Below are positions 48,101 through 60,100 of a stretch of 64,000 bases of DNA, in pieces (positions within the stretch are counted from its first letter, which is position 1; every line of letters starts with the position of its first letter). The stretch comes from Rhyacichthys aspro. Taxonomy: Eukaryota > Chordata > Actinopteri > Gobiiformes > Rhyacichthyidae. Below the pieces are notes generated by a model. That model had not been told where the DNA came from. It did no database searches and was given only the letters and a program-made list of their open reading frames with translations. The stretch is taken from assembly GCA_036850595.1 (NCBI GenBank), contig CM072163.1, forward strand, positions 16,392,639 through 16,456,638, read 5' to 3'. The translations under genes were made by a program, and so were the position numbers.

Positions 48101-51100
48101 TTTTTCAATATTTGAAGACCATAATCAACTACAGTTTATATCATTAACTAGAACCGCATTCAGTTACCCTAAGGTGGTTTTTCTCTTCACTAGTTTTATT
48201 CTGTCATACAAAGCTAAATAAAACTGACAGCCATAAACTGAGATGAGATGATTGGAAGGGTAATTTTTTTGCATTTTTGGTCTTAGGTAAAAAAAATGTT
48301 TTTAAAAACAGGGGGCAGTGCTTCTTGTTGAGGGCAAAAAAACAACAACAAAAAAAACTTTTGAAGGTAATTGCAGCAACAGCCTGTAAGCCTGTTTAAT
48401 ACATGTCAGCAGAATTGTATCTTTGTCCTGATTTTCGTTCATACATGCAGCATGTGACATTTTCTGGTAAGGCATGTGGAGGCAGTTTGACGTTTTGACT
48501 GCCACAAGCCAAAATCTCTGTGTTTACAGCACAAAGCTGGCCGCAAATCCTTTGTAAGGCAGTATACAAGGCATGTAAGGCAGTATACACGGCTCCAATG
48601 CTCTATGCAATCCACAGTGTTACAGTATTGACAACATGAACATGCACTTTTTTTTATTGTCCTCTGTACATCCCGAGGCAATCCCTGCCATGTGTTTGTC
48701 TTTACTGCTGCAGTAGTTGATACGTAAAATGTCCGGAGTATCTTCATACATTATACCCACCTGCAGGTTGTTCTCCATAGCCAGCATGATATCCTCAAGT
48801 GACAATATGAAATGGATTGTGTTCATATAGAAACTGGATTTATCACTGCAAGCAAGCTTACTGTGTTTTTCTTGTGGAAACAGGTTGCTATATTAGTTTA
48901 CAACTCCTATTTAAAAAAATGACCTTCCAAAATTCTTTACTGTCCAACTGCCAAAAATATCATTCTGAAGTTGTTACATGTGTTTGCATTTGTAATCAAT
49001 ACATTCAAATGGGAAACAGGGAAACATAAAATGCACTCACCAGATCTTATAGAATTACAGTGCAGTCTTATTTTAATTGATGCTGTTCACAAGCCCCTGT
49101 ACAAGACCTTTCCTCTTCCACCTCTCGACAGGCAGGAAGTAAAGACAGCCTCTCTCTGTGTGTAGTGTGTGTGTTTTTGGAAGGGAGAGGTATCCAAGCG
49201 TGAACCAAGCAGCTGGTTTCATTAACCTCCTGTCCAGCCATTGTGCAGGGAGTAGAGCAGAGCGCCAATATAAATGGTAACCTTCTGAATATGTAGTCAT
49301 ATGCATAGAACAGGAGGCTGCAAGTGATCTGTCACGTTCACCTGTGTCCATTCATTGCATAATTCCAGACCGTGTCATAAGTCATTCCGGAGGCACTAGA
49401 TAATGGCTTTTTGGATGGGAGCACATTTTATTACTTCTGACACGGGAATGGGGTGTCTACTTTTTACCAATACACAATGTCAGATTGACAGGAATGTATT
49501 TTTGATTTGGACGGAATAGTTTTTACAGAAAGTTGCTGCAATATATCGGCATGTTATGAGAGACAAACAGCAAGACAAATAGACAGGACCAACTTATATA
49601 TTCAGGATGTTGGATCAGTTTCTATTCTCCTGTCAGAGAAGAATTATCAGGAAACTAAGGTGAATCTTTTTTTTTTAACCTTATTTGTGCAAAAAGTAAA
49701 GAGTCTTTGCTTAGTCACAATTCTTCTCCATTCACCTCCTTTTCTGTCTTACATTTATATGGAGGGTATAAAAGCAGGAGCTGGGGTGGAGGTGGGTTCT
49801 GAAGCTTACAAATAAGCAGCTATCTTTAGGAGAATTCAGAACAGACCACAGACTTTAAAAAACAACAGCTTGAGTATCTTTTAATGTTTGCAAGCATGAA
49901 TATTTGGCTAAAATAGTAAAAGTCATGTGCAAAGTGGGCTGGGCTGCCTCATGTATTTTGCAAGAAACTGATTTTTTACCGTTTACACAGCAAAGAGTGT
50001 TGAAGGTACTCCTCGGTGGAGAAGTTGCAAATGGCCTGAGTTTGTATCTAGATGGTTCTTGTATCAAAAATCAGATTCAGACAACCACCCCGTAAAAATA
50101 TAAAAACATTAGACCATAATGCAACAGTAGTTTGCTGTATAAATACCACAGCATGGGGGCTAAACTGCAGCGGAAACTTATTAATTCAGTTTTTGACCAA
50201 TGATGTGTTCACAGTTTGGAACTAATGAGATCAAAGCACTGCACATTTTAGCCATTCAGTTATGTATAAAACAGTCTATGGTGCATTAAACTATTATGTT
50301 CATGGGAAATTAAAGGTAAAAAGACACTATATCATTTTTTGGTAATTGCATGAAGCACTGCTATAAACATGACAAAGCATTTGTGGAAAGTTGTACTGAT
50401 GTGACTGTGATGCTCCGTTTTATCAGATAGTTTACACCGGATTCATAAGCGACACATAACATCAGCTCAGTGTCTCAGCTCCTTTTCAAAATCATTCCAC
50501 TGGAAGCATCTGTGGAGCAGCGTGTCTTTTTTTGGAAACTCACAACGAGAGTTTTCCTGCAATTCAGTGTCGGAATAATAATCTGATGTGATTAATTACA
50601 CTAAACGCCTTTATTTAAATGGGTAAACCATTAAGTGAGACAGAAATCTTTCCAATGTAAGTGAATGGGAAGAAGTATATTTAGATGATACAGCTTTCTT
50701 CTGGAGTCAGTGGAAATGGACAAAGTGGCCTCTTTCAACGGCGTGAGTTGTGCAACACTTCATTGTGCGGGGTTAAAGTTACATAGTGGAGTGTCTGGTT
50801 AGTCGGGTAAAAAGACTTTGATGTATATTTAAGGTATATCTTTTTTCTGTTTACTTCAGAGGGCAGACCTGGCCGTGGCTCCTCTCACCATCACCTACAT
50901 GCGCGAGAAGGTCATCGACTTCTCCAAACCCTTCATGAGCATGGGCATCAGCATCCTGTACCGCAAACCCAACACCACCAACAGCGGCTTCTTCTCCTTC
51001 CTCAACCCCATGACTCCCGACATATGGGTCTACATCCTGCTCGCCTATTTCGGCGTTAGCTGTGTCCTGTTCGTCATTGCCAGGTAAGACGGCAAGACGC

Positions 51101-54100
51101 ACACTTTCTGTCCTTTCCGCCCTTTTCTTTGCCTCCATGGGGTCTTTCAATAGACATAGTAATTTACTCTGTTATCATCGCAGGCTGTGAGTGGAGTACA
51201 CTAGACGGTCTCACATACTGTGTTAGCCGCTGGGTAGTGATCAAGGCAGTTATGTCGGCATGGGTATTCTAGCAGTGGGAGGAGGAATGCAAAAAAGCTC
51301 CAGTCGAGTTGCAAAGTCCAGGTCAGGGTGCAATTTCTTTGCCGTGTGACTTCTTCAAACTGCTGCATATAATGATGCACCTTTAAAACAAAAACATCTA
51401 CAATCATTGCATTCAGCAGTAAAGAAATGCACACCTGATGTGGCAAGTCAAAAGAAGATGCTATTTATAGTTAATGAGCAGCATTTCCATAAAAATGAAA
51501 GCCATGCTAAAGAGTCACACGATAATTATGGATGAAGATAATCTGATTGGTTGGAAAAGTATCTCACTTGTGATTTTTTTTTTTGGTCATGAATGGGTTG
51601 AATATCCTTTTGGAATGATTGTCAGGGTTTCCTGCTGCTTGTCATGCAAAGTGGTGCTCGAGGAAGTGGTAGAAAGCAGGCGTTAAAAGGAGTTCAGGGC
51701 CTTGAGAGCAAACAGCTGCACTCCTCTATCTCGAATCGTTTTAGTGAGACCAAACAAATCGTGGAGAGGCTTCGCACAAGTACAAAATCATCTTGAATTG
51801 TTGCATCAGTTTTGTTGGAGCCCAGCCTAGATAGCGGAAAAAGCTGCGTCTCAAAGAGCGTGCCATGTGAGTAGTGAGTTAGTGGTAAACAATGAGAAAG
51901 TGGCTTCAGCGCAAGTAGGTCATTCTGAATGTTGGACACAGATGTCAAGACATTAGCCGCCAAGAGTAACTTTAGAACTGCTTTATTTGACCTTGACTGC
52001 ACTGAATAGATTGTGTCTATAGTAAAGTTTCCAAAAAGTGATTTCACTTACATTTTGAAATATTGCATTAGAATTTCATTAAAAAAAGGATAATGTATAT
52101 AGCTTTACATGAAACAGTTTTAATTTCAAATAACCTTTAAGATAGCAAAATTGTTTTTGAGACCATTATCTAGTAAGACAGCATTTATAAAGGACCAGGA
52201 GCCAAAACTGTTGTTCTGCTAAATAAATAATAGCATTATTCATAAAAAACAGCAAAGAATCACTTAGAAGTACAGGTCCTGTTGCTGTGGTATGACCCTC
52301 ACATGTCTGCTTTAAAAACAGCATCCATATTGCATGTTGCCAGGTTTAATAAGCCAAAAGAAAGAACAAATATTTCATTAAAGACACAAAACCCCTGTAA
52401 AAAGCTGCATCTCATTTCAAATTTCAGCCTTTTAATTAATAGAAACAGCTACATTTCTTTATTTCTAAATTTCACTTCAAATTCAAGTTATACTTTATGG
52501 AAACATGACTGATTATCCTGTAATAAATAAGGCTTTCAAAAACAGACAGTGAACCAAGCACTTTATCATAGTCTGCTGCACTTTAGATTGCAGCTTGGTT
52601 ATAACATGGTAATAGCGTGGTAGTAGGATGATAGTAAATAGGTAATAACTACTACAGCAATTCATTATTAAGAAGTTCTGTGTCCTGAATGGGTGGCTAG
52701 AGGTTACACAGTCATAACAAGCTTCAGATATTGGTAAATGTGTGAAAACGACTTAATTACTAACCATAATTATTTCTTTAACCCCTAATTACACCACTAT
52801 TACCATGCTATTACCAAAATCTGAGTGTACAGTTTTCCAATATGAACTTTAACCTCCTGGATGACCTACAGTAAGACAACAGAAAAAAAGAGAGAGACAT
52901 CTTTTTACATTTAGAACTTAGGACATGGCAATAAGAAGACAAATGAAGATAGAAACTACATATCAATAGGAAAAATTCTCCTGTGACAGAACAAAACAGA
53001 TTATTTTTGGCATCTTAGAAAACCTTCAAACACTAAGTGCAGAAGGCCAGCTCAGTACTTCTGCACATCAAAGTGTCTTAAAGTCTATAAATTCTGATGG
53101 CGAACTTTTGATAACATCCCTTTGGTTTTTACACTGTTCAGGGTTAGCTACAAGAAAGAAGTTTATCGTTGAAGTATAAATATATAAGTGTAAATATATT
53201 AATAACAGCGGCAAAGTGACAAGTCCCCGTGTATAATTTAGAAAGTGGCAGCGAGTGAAGCGGAGTTCAAATAAGCGAAAACTCAATATAATCTCTGTAA
53301 ATGCAAACAGGGCACTTTTTGCTTTATGTAGTGTTTGGATGCCAAGTCATCTGCTGATGTGTAGGCTGAACCCTTGGCTGACAGTTAATATGTGTTTAGC
53401 AGACAGTTTAGTACGAGGCTGTTGAGCGGCGGTCTCCAGCGAGCTGAGGGCTTCTCCTGCCAGCACAACCTTTTTAGACATTAGCCGTGAATCAGAGGTT
53501 TTAAATCAGCGCTATAACACTGTCTATGGGCAAAGTGCACTCCGAAATGTCAGCGCCAAAATGTCTTTAATAGAGTCCAGTATTAGTTTAGTAGAGATGT
53601 ACAAAACATTTTACAAAAACTTTTTTTTTTTTTTTTGCATAATTTGGTTTGACCGTGACTCTGGAATCTAAAAGTGGCACTAAAAGTGATGGCCTTGTTC
53701 ACACGTCACTGTAAAAGTGAAAAAAAAGCAAAAATTGACCCTTACGTTAATCACAATTGACGTAACTGTTCAGATTTAAGCCTTTTTGATGCAATATGTG
53801 TGTTCTTTGCTTCGTACTATGGCTTTAGATGTAGTAAAGATCTAAATAAATGCTCAAAATACTGCACAAAATAGTAAAAGTGCTGTTTCAAACACGTCAC
53901 AATCGCAATTCTCTGCATACAGTGAAGACAAATTATTCCTTAAAGTTGTCACAAAAGATTGACTTGAGTGTTACAAAAACACTAATTTCTTCTGTAGTTT
54001 GGATGCGAGCAAAGGCCAGATAAAGTGCTTCTCAGTTATCACTCAAGTGACATCAAAAATACAGCAATTTTCAAAGATAAGATTGGATCAAGGCGTCTAT

Positions 54101-57100
54101 TTATTAAGAAATAAAAAAGGATTCCAGCCACTTAGATATCCCCAGATCTCATCAACACTTTATCATTAGATTTTGCCATTACATTGTTACATTAGACGGA
54201 AGAGATAGGGCACATTTCAAGGAGGTAATATCAAGGCTGCAGCCACACTAATGCATTTTAATTTGAAGGTAGTATCTCAGAACAGACAATGATCTAGAGT
54301 TTAAAAGTAAAAGTACGAGGCTGAAAATCTTACTTTTTTTTTTTTACAATTTATTAGTACCTCGTTGTGTCACTACATAATAATGCAGCATAAGGCATTA
54401 ATCTAAAGCACAATACACAGAACTATAGGGTGTATTATGAACGTTCTGCTCCAAGCATCTACTTTTATGAATGTGATAAATTTGTGCAGTATACCTTTAA
54501 AATTGCTCTTAAATTTGCCTTAAATACGACCTTAATATGGTTGAATGCTCAGGTTTTGCTACATACATAACAAACTATGGTGCAATGTTTAAACACAGAA
54601 AAGTTCATTTAAAAAGGTAATTAAACCAGTGATACTGAAAAAGTATTGGCAATAACATCATGTTTTAATTGCAGTATATTTTTGAGAAAACCTGTCGTGA
54701 TGTTTTCTAATTCACTCACGCCTTTACTTTCTTAATTCTGCGATTGCTTTCACTTTCATAAGCCTTACAGATGTGAATTTCTTTGGAACTTCCTGTCTCG
54801 TTGCCAGATTCAGCCCGTACGAATGGTATGACGCTCACCCCTGTAACCCTGGATCTGACGTGGTGGAAAACAACTTCACTCTGCTCAACAGCTTCTGGTT
54901 CGGAGTGGGTTCCTTAATGCAACAAGGTACGACTCTGCACACTCCCACTTCCCTGTCACAAACAATACCGTCACGCCGCCCCTTTTCTCTCCTCGGCAGC
55001 GCCGGCTCCTTCTTTCCTCCCTCTTTAACTGACAAGCTCCGTGATTTCCATCCCGCCTCCGTTTCATAAGACATTTACCTGTCAAGTACAACCGGAGCGC
55101 TCAGTCGTACATGACAAAGAAAGCCTGTTGTCACCTAGCTGCTGTTTAAAAAGGGAAGTGTAGGTGCCAGGTACTTGTCAGAGATTGGCAGGTAAGGATG
55201 GAAAACATAGCAGCATTCATTTTGCCATAATGCACTGGCTGGCCCTGCTCAAGAGTTGCGAGTGGGGGGACAAAAAGGGTAAGTTGAGGCACATGTCTGA
55301 CAAATGCCAGCTGTCAGCCATGCTACGGCGCTCTGCTGTGATGTTCTCGGAGAGGTAGACGTCACACTAAAGAGTGAACTGCTGCAGAGAATCCAGATGT
55401 CTCATTTATAGCTGTGGTCTAGCAATTAATCCACACGCTAATGCTGGAGAATTCACTGAAAGGTGGATAAATTCAGTAGGGATCCAGATTTTTCACAAGT
55501 ACTGCTGTTTTGAAGGCCATCTCCACGTTTTAAATAATATTTTTCAAGAGCAAAAGTGAGGAAGGGTACATGAATGATCATAAATGCATGTATTACGCAT
55601 GACAGAATTGTATACGTTGTGTAGTGTTGTTGTGTATCAAAAGCTCAATGACACAATCATGCATAATATATCAGAACTGAATGAATGATTTTATTTAAAC
55701 AGGGACAGCGCACAATTTAACATTAACCTCATACAAAAGAAATAGATTTTGTTCCAGGTTCTAGGTCAGTTGGTAATTTCCCCCCATTGTCCCTTGACAG
55801 GTAGAAGTTATAATGTAATTAAAGAAAAACAAGGAAAATGGAGCACATCATACACTAAACATCCAAGTTATCAACAATAAAACAAAGAGTATTATTCATG
55901 TAGGAGGTCATAAATAAAAAACTTCATGATCATTCTTATAGCTGTATAGTATAATCTATTGCACATCTGAATAACAGTTATTTTTACACCAGCACGAGAG
56001 ACTAACATGACAATTAAACATACCATATCGCACCAATTTAATGTTCATTAAGATGAAGAGACTGATTGATGACTCAAAGTGATGGAAAATGAAGCTCTTA
56101 AAGCTCACAAACTCACAATTTGTTTTCTCGTCTCATCCAGCACTGCCATTTCTTATCCATATTGTTCTAACGTACATTTGCTCATTACACATAGCCACAC
56201 ACTGATGATGTGCAGAATGAGCAGTGCAGATTGTAACAGCTCAGTTGGATGCAGTGCAAATTAAAAACATTACACAGGTGATACTGATATGCACCATATT
56301 GTAGTGTATGTGCAGTTCATTTAAAGTTCATTAAAATATGGAAGTAAGCGGTAGAAAATGAATGAATGAATGAATAAAATATGTCCAGTATTACATCTAT
56401 TAAAAATATTGCATTGAATACTGCCAATGCAAAACGACTGCATGTACTTGTACATTTAAAGGGCTTTTTAATGACTAGGAAGCCATGAAAAATGATTACA
56501 CAAATAACAGAACTTTGATATGCCTTTTCACTGAATTCATCGGAAATCAAAACAAATGCTGCACGAGCCTAAATTGTTGCAGTTTTTACTCATTTAAAAG
56601 GCTTGAAAAACAGAACAGATCTGCCTCTAGTGCCATTTATTTCAATCCAAGCAGCACAACTCCCTCTGCAGACGAGATCCAACCTTTGACTAAAACCCAA
56701 CCTGATACAAATAGATTTCCACTAGCGAGGTGTCCCTTAAAGCAAAAGGTAAGCAAATGATGGGCCCAGGAATACCATAATGAAGTCAACTGTGAAGGAA
56801 AAAACCCCAGTAATAAAATGTTTAACCCCAGTGTAACAACACAAATCAAGGAGGCTTAGCGCGACTCGGCAGTGGATCTTCGCCTGTAAGGATCGCAAAC
56901 ACGCTCGGCAATTCATTAAGCACACAAGCTCGGCTGCTCTCGTGAAGCTCCACAGCCGCTCTGCCAATTTACCCGCTCCAGCAGAAGGATACGGCGGTGC
57001 GATGAGAGACAGGGAGAGGCAAAACAAAGAGGGCTTAGATAGTAGCCTTTGTTATGAAGCTAAACAGCAGAGAACAGTCCATTAGCATCGGAGTCAAGTC

Positions 57101-60100
57101 ATGCACGCCTGAGATTGGTAAAGTGAAAATCTGAGTAGGTTATGAATGCATTATATATTATTATGCTGCAATCATGTGATCTTTGGTTGACATGTTTCCA
57201 TAATAGAAAGTTGTTTTCTATTTTACTTTGTTGCATTCATGTGTATTAATCTCTGAAATCAATTATTGGTTAGGTGTGTGTTTTTAACAGGACTTAAAAG
57301 GCTAGATATAATGCTAGCTTCCTGTTTTATATAAAGCTAAATGCTAGTGAATGCTGAAATATCGCTTTAGCTAATGCACCTGACTGATAAGGGTGGAGTA
57401 CCATACTTAGAGTAACCAATATCGATGATGCATAAGATGTGAAGCCAGAAAGTCAGGCAAAAAAATACAAATCTGAGTTCTTTTTCTGATTTGAGCAGGA
57501 ATTATGTACATTTTACAACAACAACAAAAAAAACATTTTCCTGAATGAATGCCACATAAAACATCATTTCAAAAAATCATCAATAAATCAATAAATCATA
57601 TTTTTTAGGAAAAACTTGTGTGGGCCCTCTAGTTGGTAAGCAACCAGTGTGTTGTTGGAACTAATGACTCAAATTGTTTAAGAGCCACTAATAGCCCATG
57701 AAGAAGAGTGGTACTCAAAACATTTATTTTCTGAAAGTAATCTAAATCTTACTTAAACATCTTTGTCTGAACTCGAATGAGGACAGAATGTAAAAACATG
57801 TTTTCTACACTTAATCCATTGATTTTTGATTTACTTCCTAAAGCGTGATGGATGTCCCCATGTATGAAGATCTAACGTCTCTTTGAAACATACTAGAAAA
57901 ATGGGTTCCAGAGGAGTAGCATGTTGTGGGTCTAATGAAAGCAGCTCATCCAAAACAAGAACAATGAGTGTGTCAAAAAAGAAGGATTAGCTGTTTTTGC
58001 ACCAGAATATTATACATTTTCTTTTCATTTCATTTGTAAAATCAACATTAGCTTCATTTTTATTAAAAGTGGTCAAGCCAAAGTTTGGTTTTGGAACACA
58101 AACCTCTCGCTATGTCTCTGGTGGACAAGCCTGATAGAAAAAAAATGTCAAACGTTGTATTTTCCAATGTTCACTTAATCATAGATGTTGTAAAGTAAAC
58201 TATATAATCCTTTAAACTGGGATAGGCATAAAATGTTATGACCACACAGAGCTGTTACATTATAAATTCATAGTTTACATGTTTGTTTTATATATTTTCC
58301 TACCGGACCTGTGAATACTGTGCAATAGCCCGCCGCTCTTATATAATTTGAAATGATGCGCTGTCAAAGAGCAGTTGGCAGTGGTCCTGAACATATAATC
58401 TGCGCGACAATAAGTGACTTTGTGCGACGCCCTCGTGTGCTGCAGCGTCTTGTAACACTGCGCGGTGGTGTCTGCGGCGAGGCATTTGTCTGTGTCACGT
58501 CAACAGACATGCCGCCCTCGTCTGCCAAACACAGTGACAGCAGCCGAGATGGAAGCCATTTCCTTGACATGTTTAAAATGCAAATGGACGTGTTTGAGGA
58601 GATCCAAAAAAAAAAAAAAAAAAAAAATCTAGCAGCTTGTTTGTGGGAGGGAGGTGTCATCCACAACACAAAGAACACAAAATCTGAAGAGGTGCAAAAA
58701 GCAAACACGTTCTGTACTTCAAATGCCTTCCTGGGGGTCTCAGTAGGCTTTTGCTCACAACAAACATATGTCTGATGCTTTCCCGTAAATTGGTTTCCCC
58801 GTAAAAAATTATTTTTGAAACTGTTTGATTTAGAAGTCGGCTTAGTTCCAGTTTGTTTTCATGCTCATTGTCGCTATTTTCATTTCCCACATTGTATTGC
58901 TCCAGAAAACAAAGCAGATGTATTGTTATTAAAACCCATATGCTCCATTATGTATGAGCAACTTTGCTGAAGGACTAATGTGTGGCATTTTGATTGTCTG
59001 CAAAAACTGCTCTTGCCTTTGCCCTTTTATGAAATTCACATAAAGATTGCGTCGTAATGGCATAACCGTTTCCATTTACAAGTGTCATCATTTAAATACA
59101 ATTAGCAACATGGAAACGCCTGGAGCCCTGGATGGCGGTTCTGTGCGAGGACTTCACAGGGAGAATACCAAGCACAGGTAATCATTCTCATAGGAAAACC
59201 TGCTTTCCTCATGTTTGGGAGAGAAAAGGATCAGAAAAGCATCGGCATCGGCATCGTGTGCAGCACATTACTGTAAATCTGTAGAGAACAGCCTTATTCT
59301 TAATGCTCCCATTGACTGACTATTTAAAAAGCATAATAGGGTTGCAGCACTTGTGTCTGGTCTGTACAGACACAGTTTTGGGAACAGGAAGGAAGCCTAA
59401 GTGCATTGTCAAGCTGTTTTTGTGAGTGTTACTACTGTAAAACACTTTTTATGCTTAGTATTATTACACCAAAGACCAAAGTTCTACTGGAATACAACAA
59501 TATTTATGCGCACCATACGATCTCACAGATTAAAGCTGCATTACCCAAAAACTGACTCCATTCCAATATTTATCCACATTTCACTTTGCTTCACTTTTGT
59601 GCTGTTTCTCTGTTGAAGGAGATATAGCCAGTGCTGGAATAGCTACTTTTCTTGAAGGACAAACATTGAGTCGCTGTTCATAATCAAGTAGAGCAACAGC
59701 CGATTAACCTTGCGCTGCAGCTGGATTCTCGCGAGATTTGGGATTTACTCGCGTAAATCCATCTTTTGTCACGGCAAGCAAACAACCTGAGTCAAACCGC
59801 GGGCTCACTGGACTCTTTTGACCAATGATGTGGCCGCACTAAAAGGAAGAGGCGGGTTTTTAATTTGAAGAAAGCAACAAGTGCTCTCTTCTCCTCTTTG
59901 TTATCAACATGGCTACGCCGAAAGACGTTGACGCTGCTATCGAAACAGTTTTATCAGAAGTAGAGAGTATTCTTTGAAAGAAGCGCAAAAAGTGGCACGT
60001 CATGTCGTTGCTGTGATTGGCTAAAGAAACCTCATGCTAAGAGGATACTTGTCGGTGCTAAGTTTTTGACAGAAGGCGCCTCCCTTTTGCAAATGCTTTT

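Larger units (their letters stand above)
41294..50859 (+). other. intron 10 (9.6 kb), the longest in the window
   Basis: It holds a possible retroposon tail (46578-46609), a Tc1/mariner MITE (46807-47174), a CpG-rich block (47440-47900) and a 21-bp duplication (48554-48594). A short reiterated AATAAAGAGAACAG motif lies at 40694-40728, just before exon 10. No coding sequence was recognised; the 156-codon minus frame at 47567-48037 has no family resemblance. Confidence 0.8.

Noticed and set aside
58606..58627. A22 run as a retroposon tail
   Set aside because: No retroposon body, promoter boxes or target duplication around it.
58353..58775. 140-codon frame including a lysine run
   Set aside because: It reads through the A22 homopolymer and has no recognisable domain.
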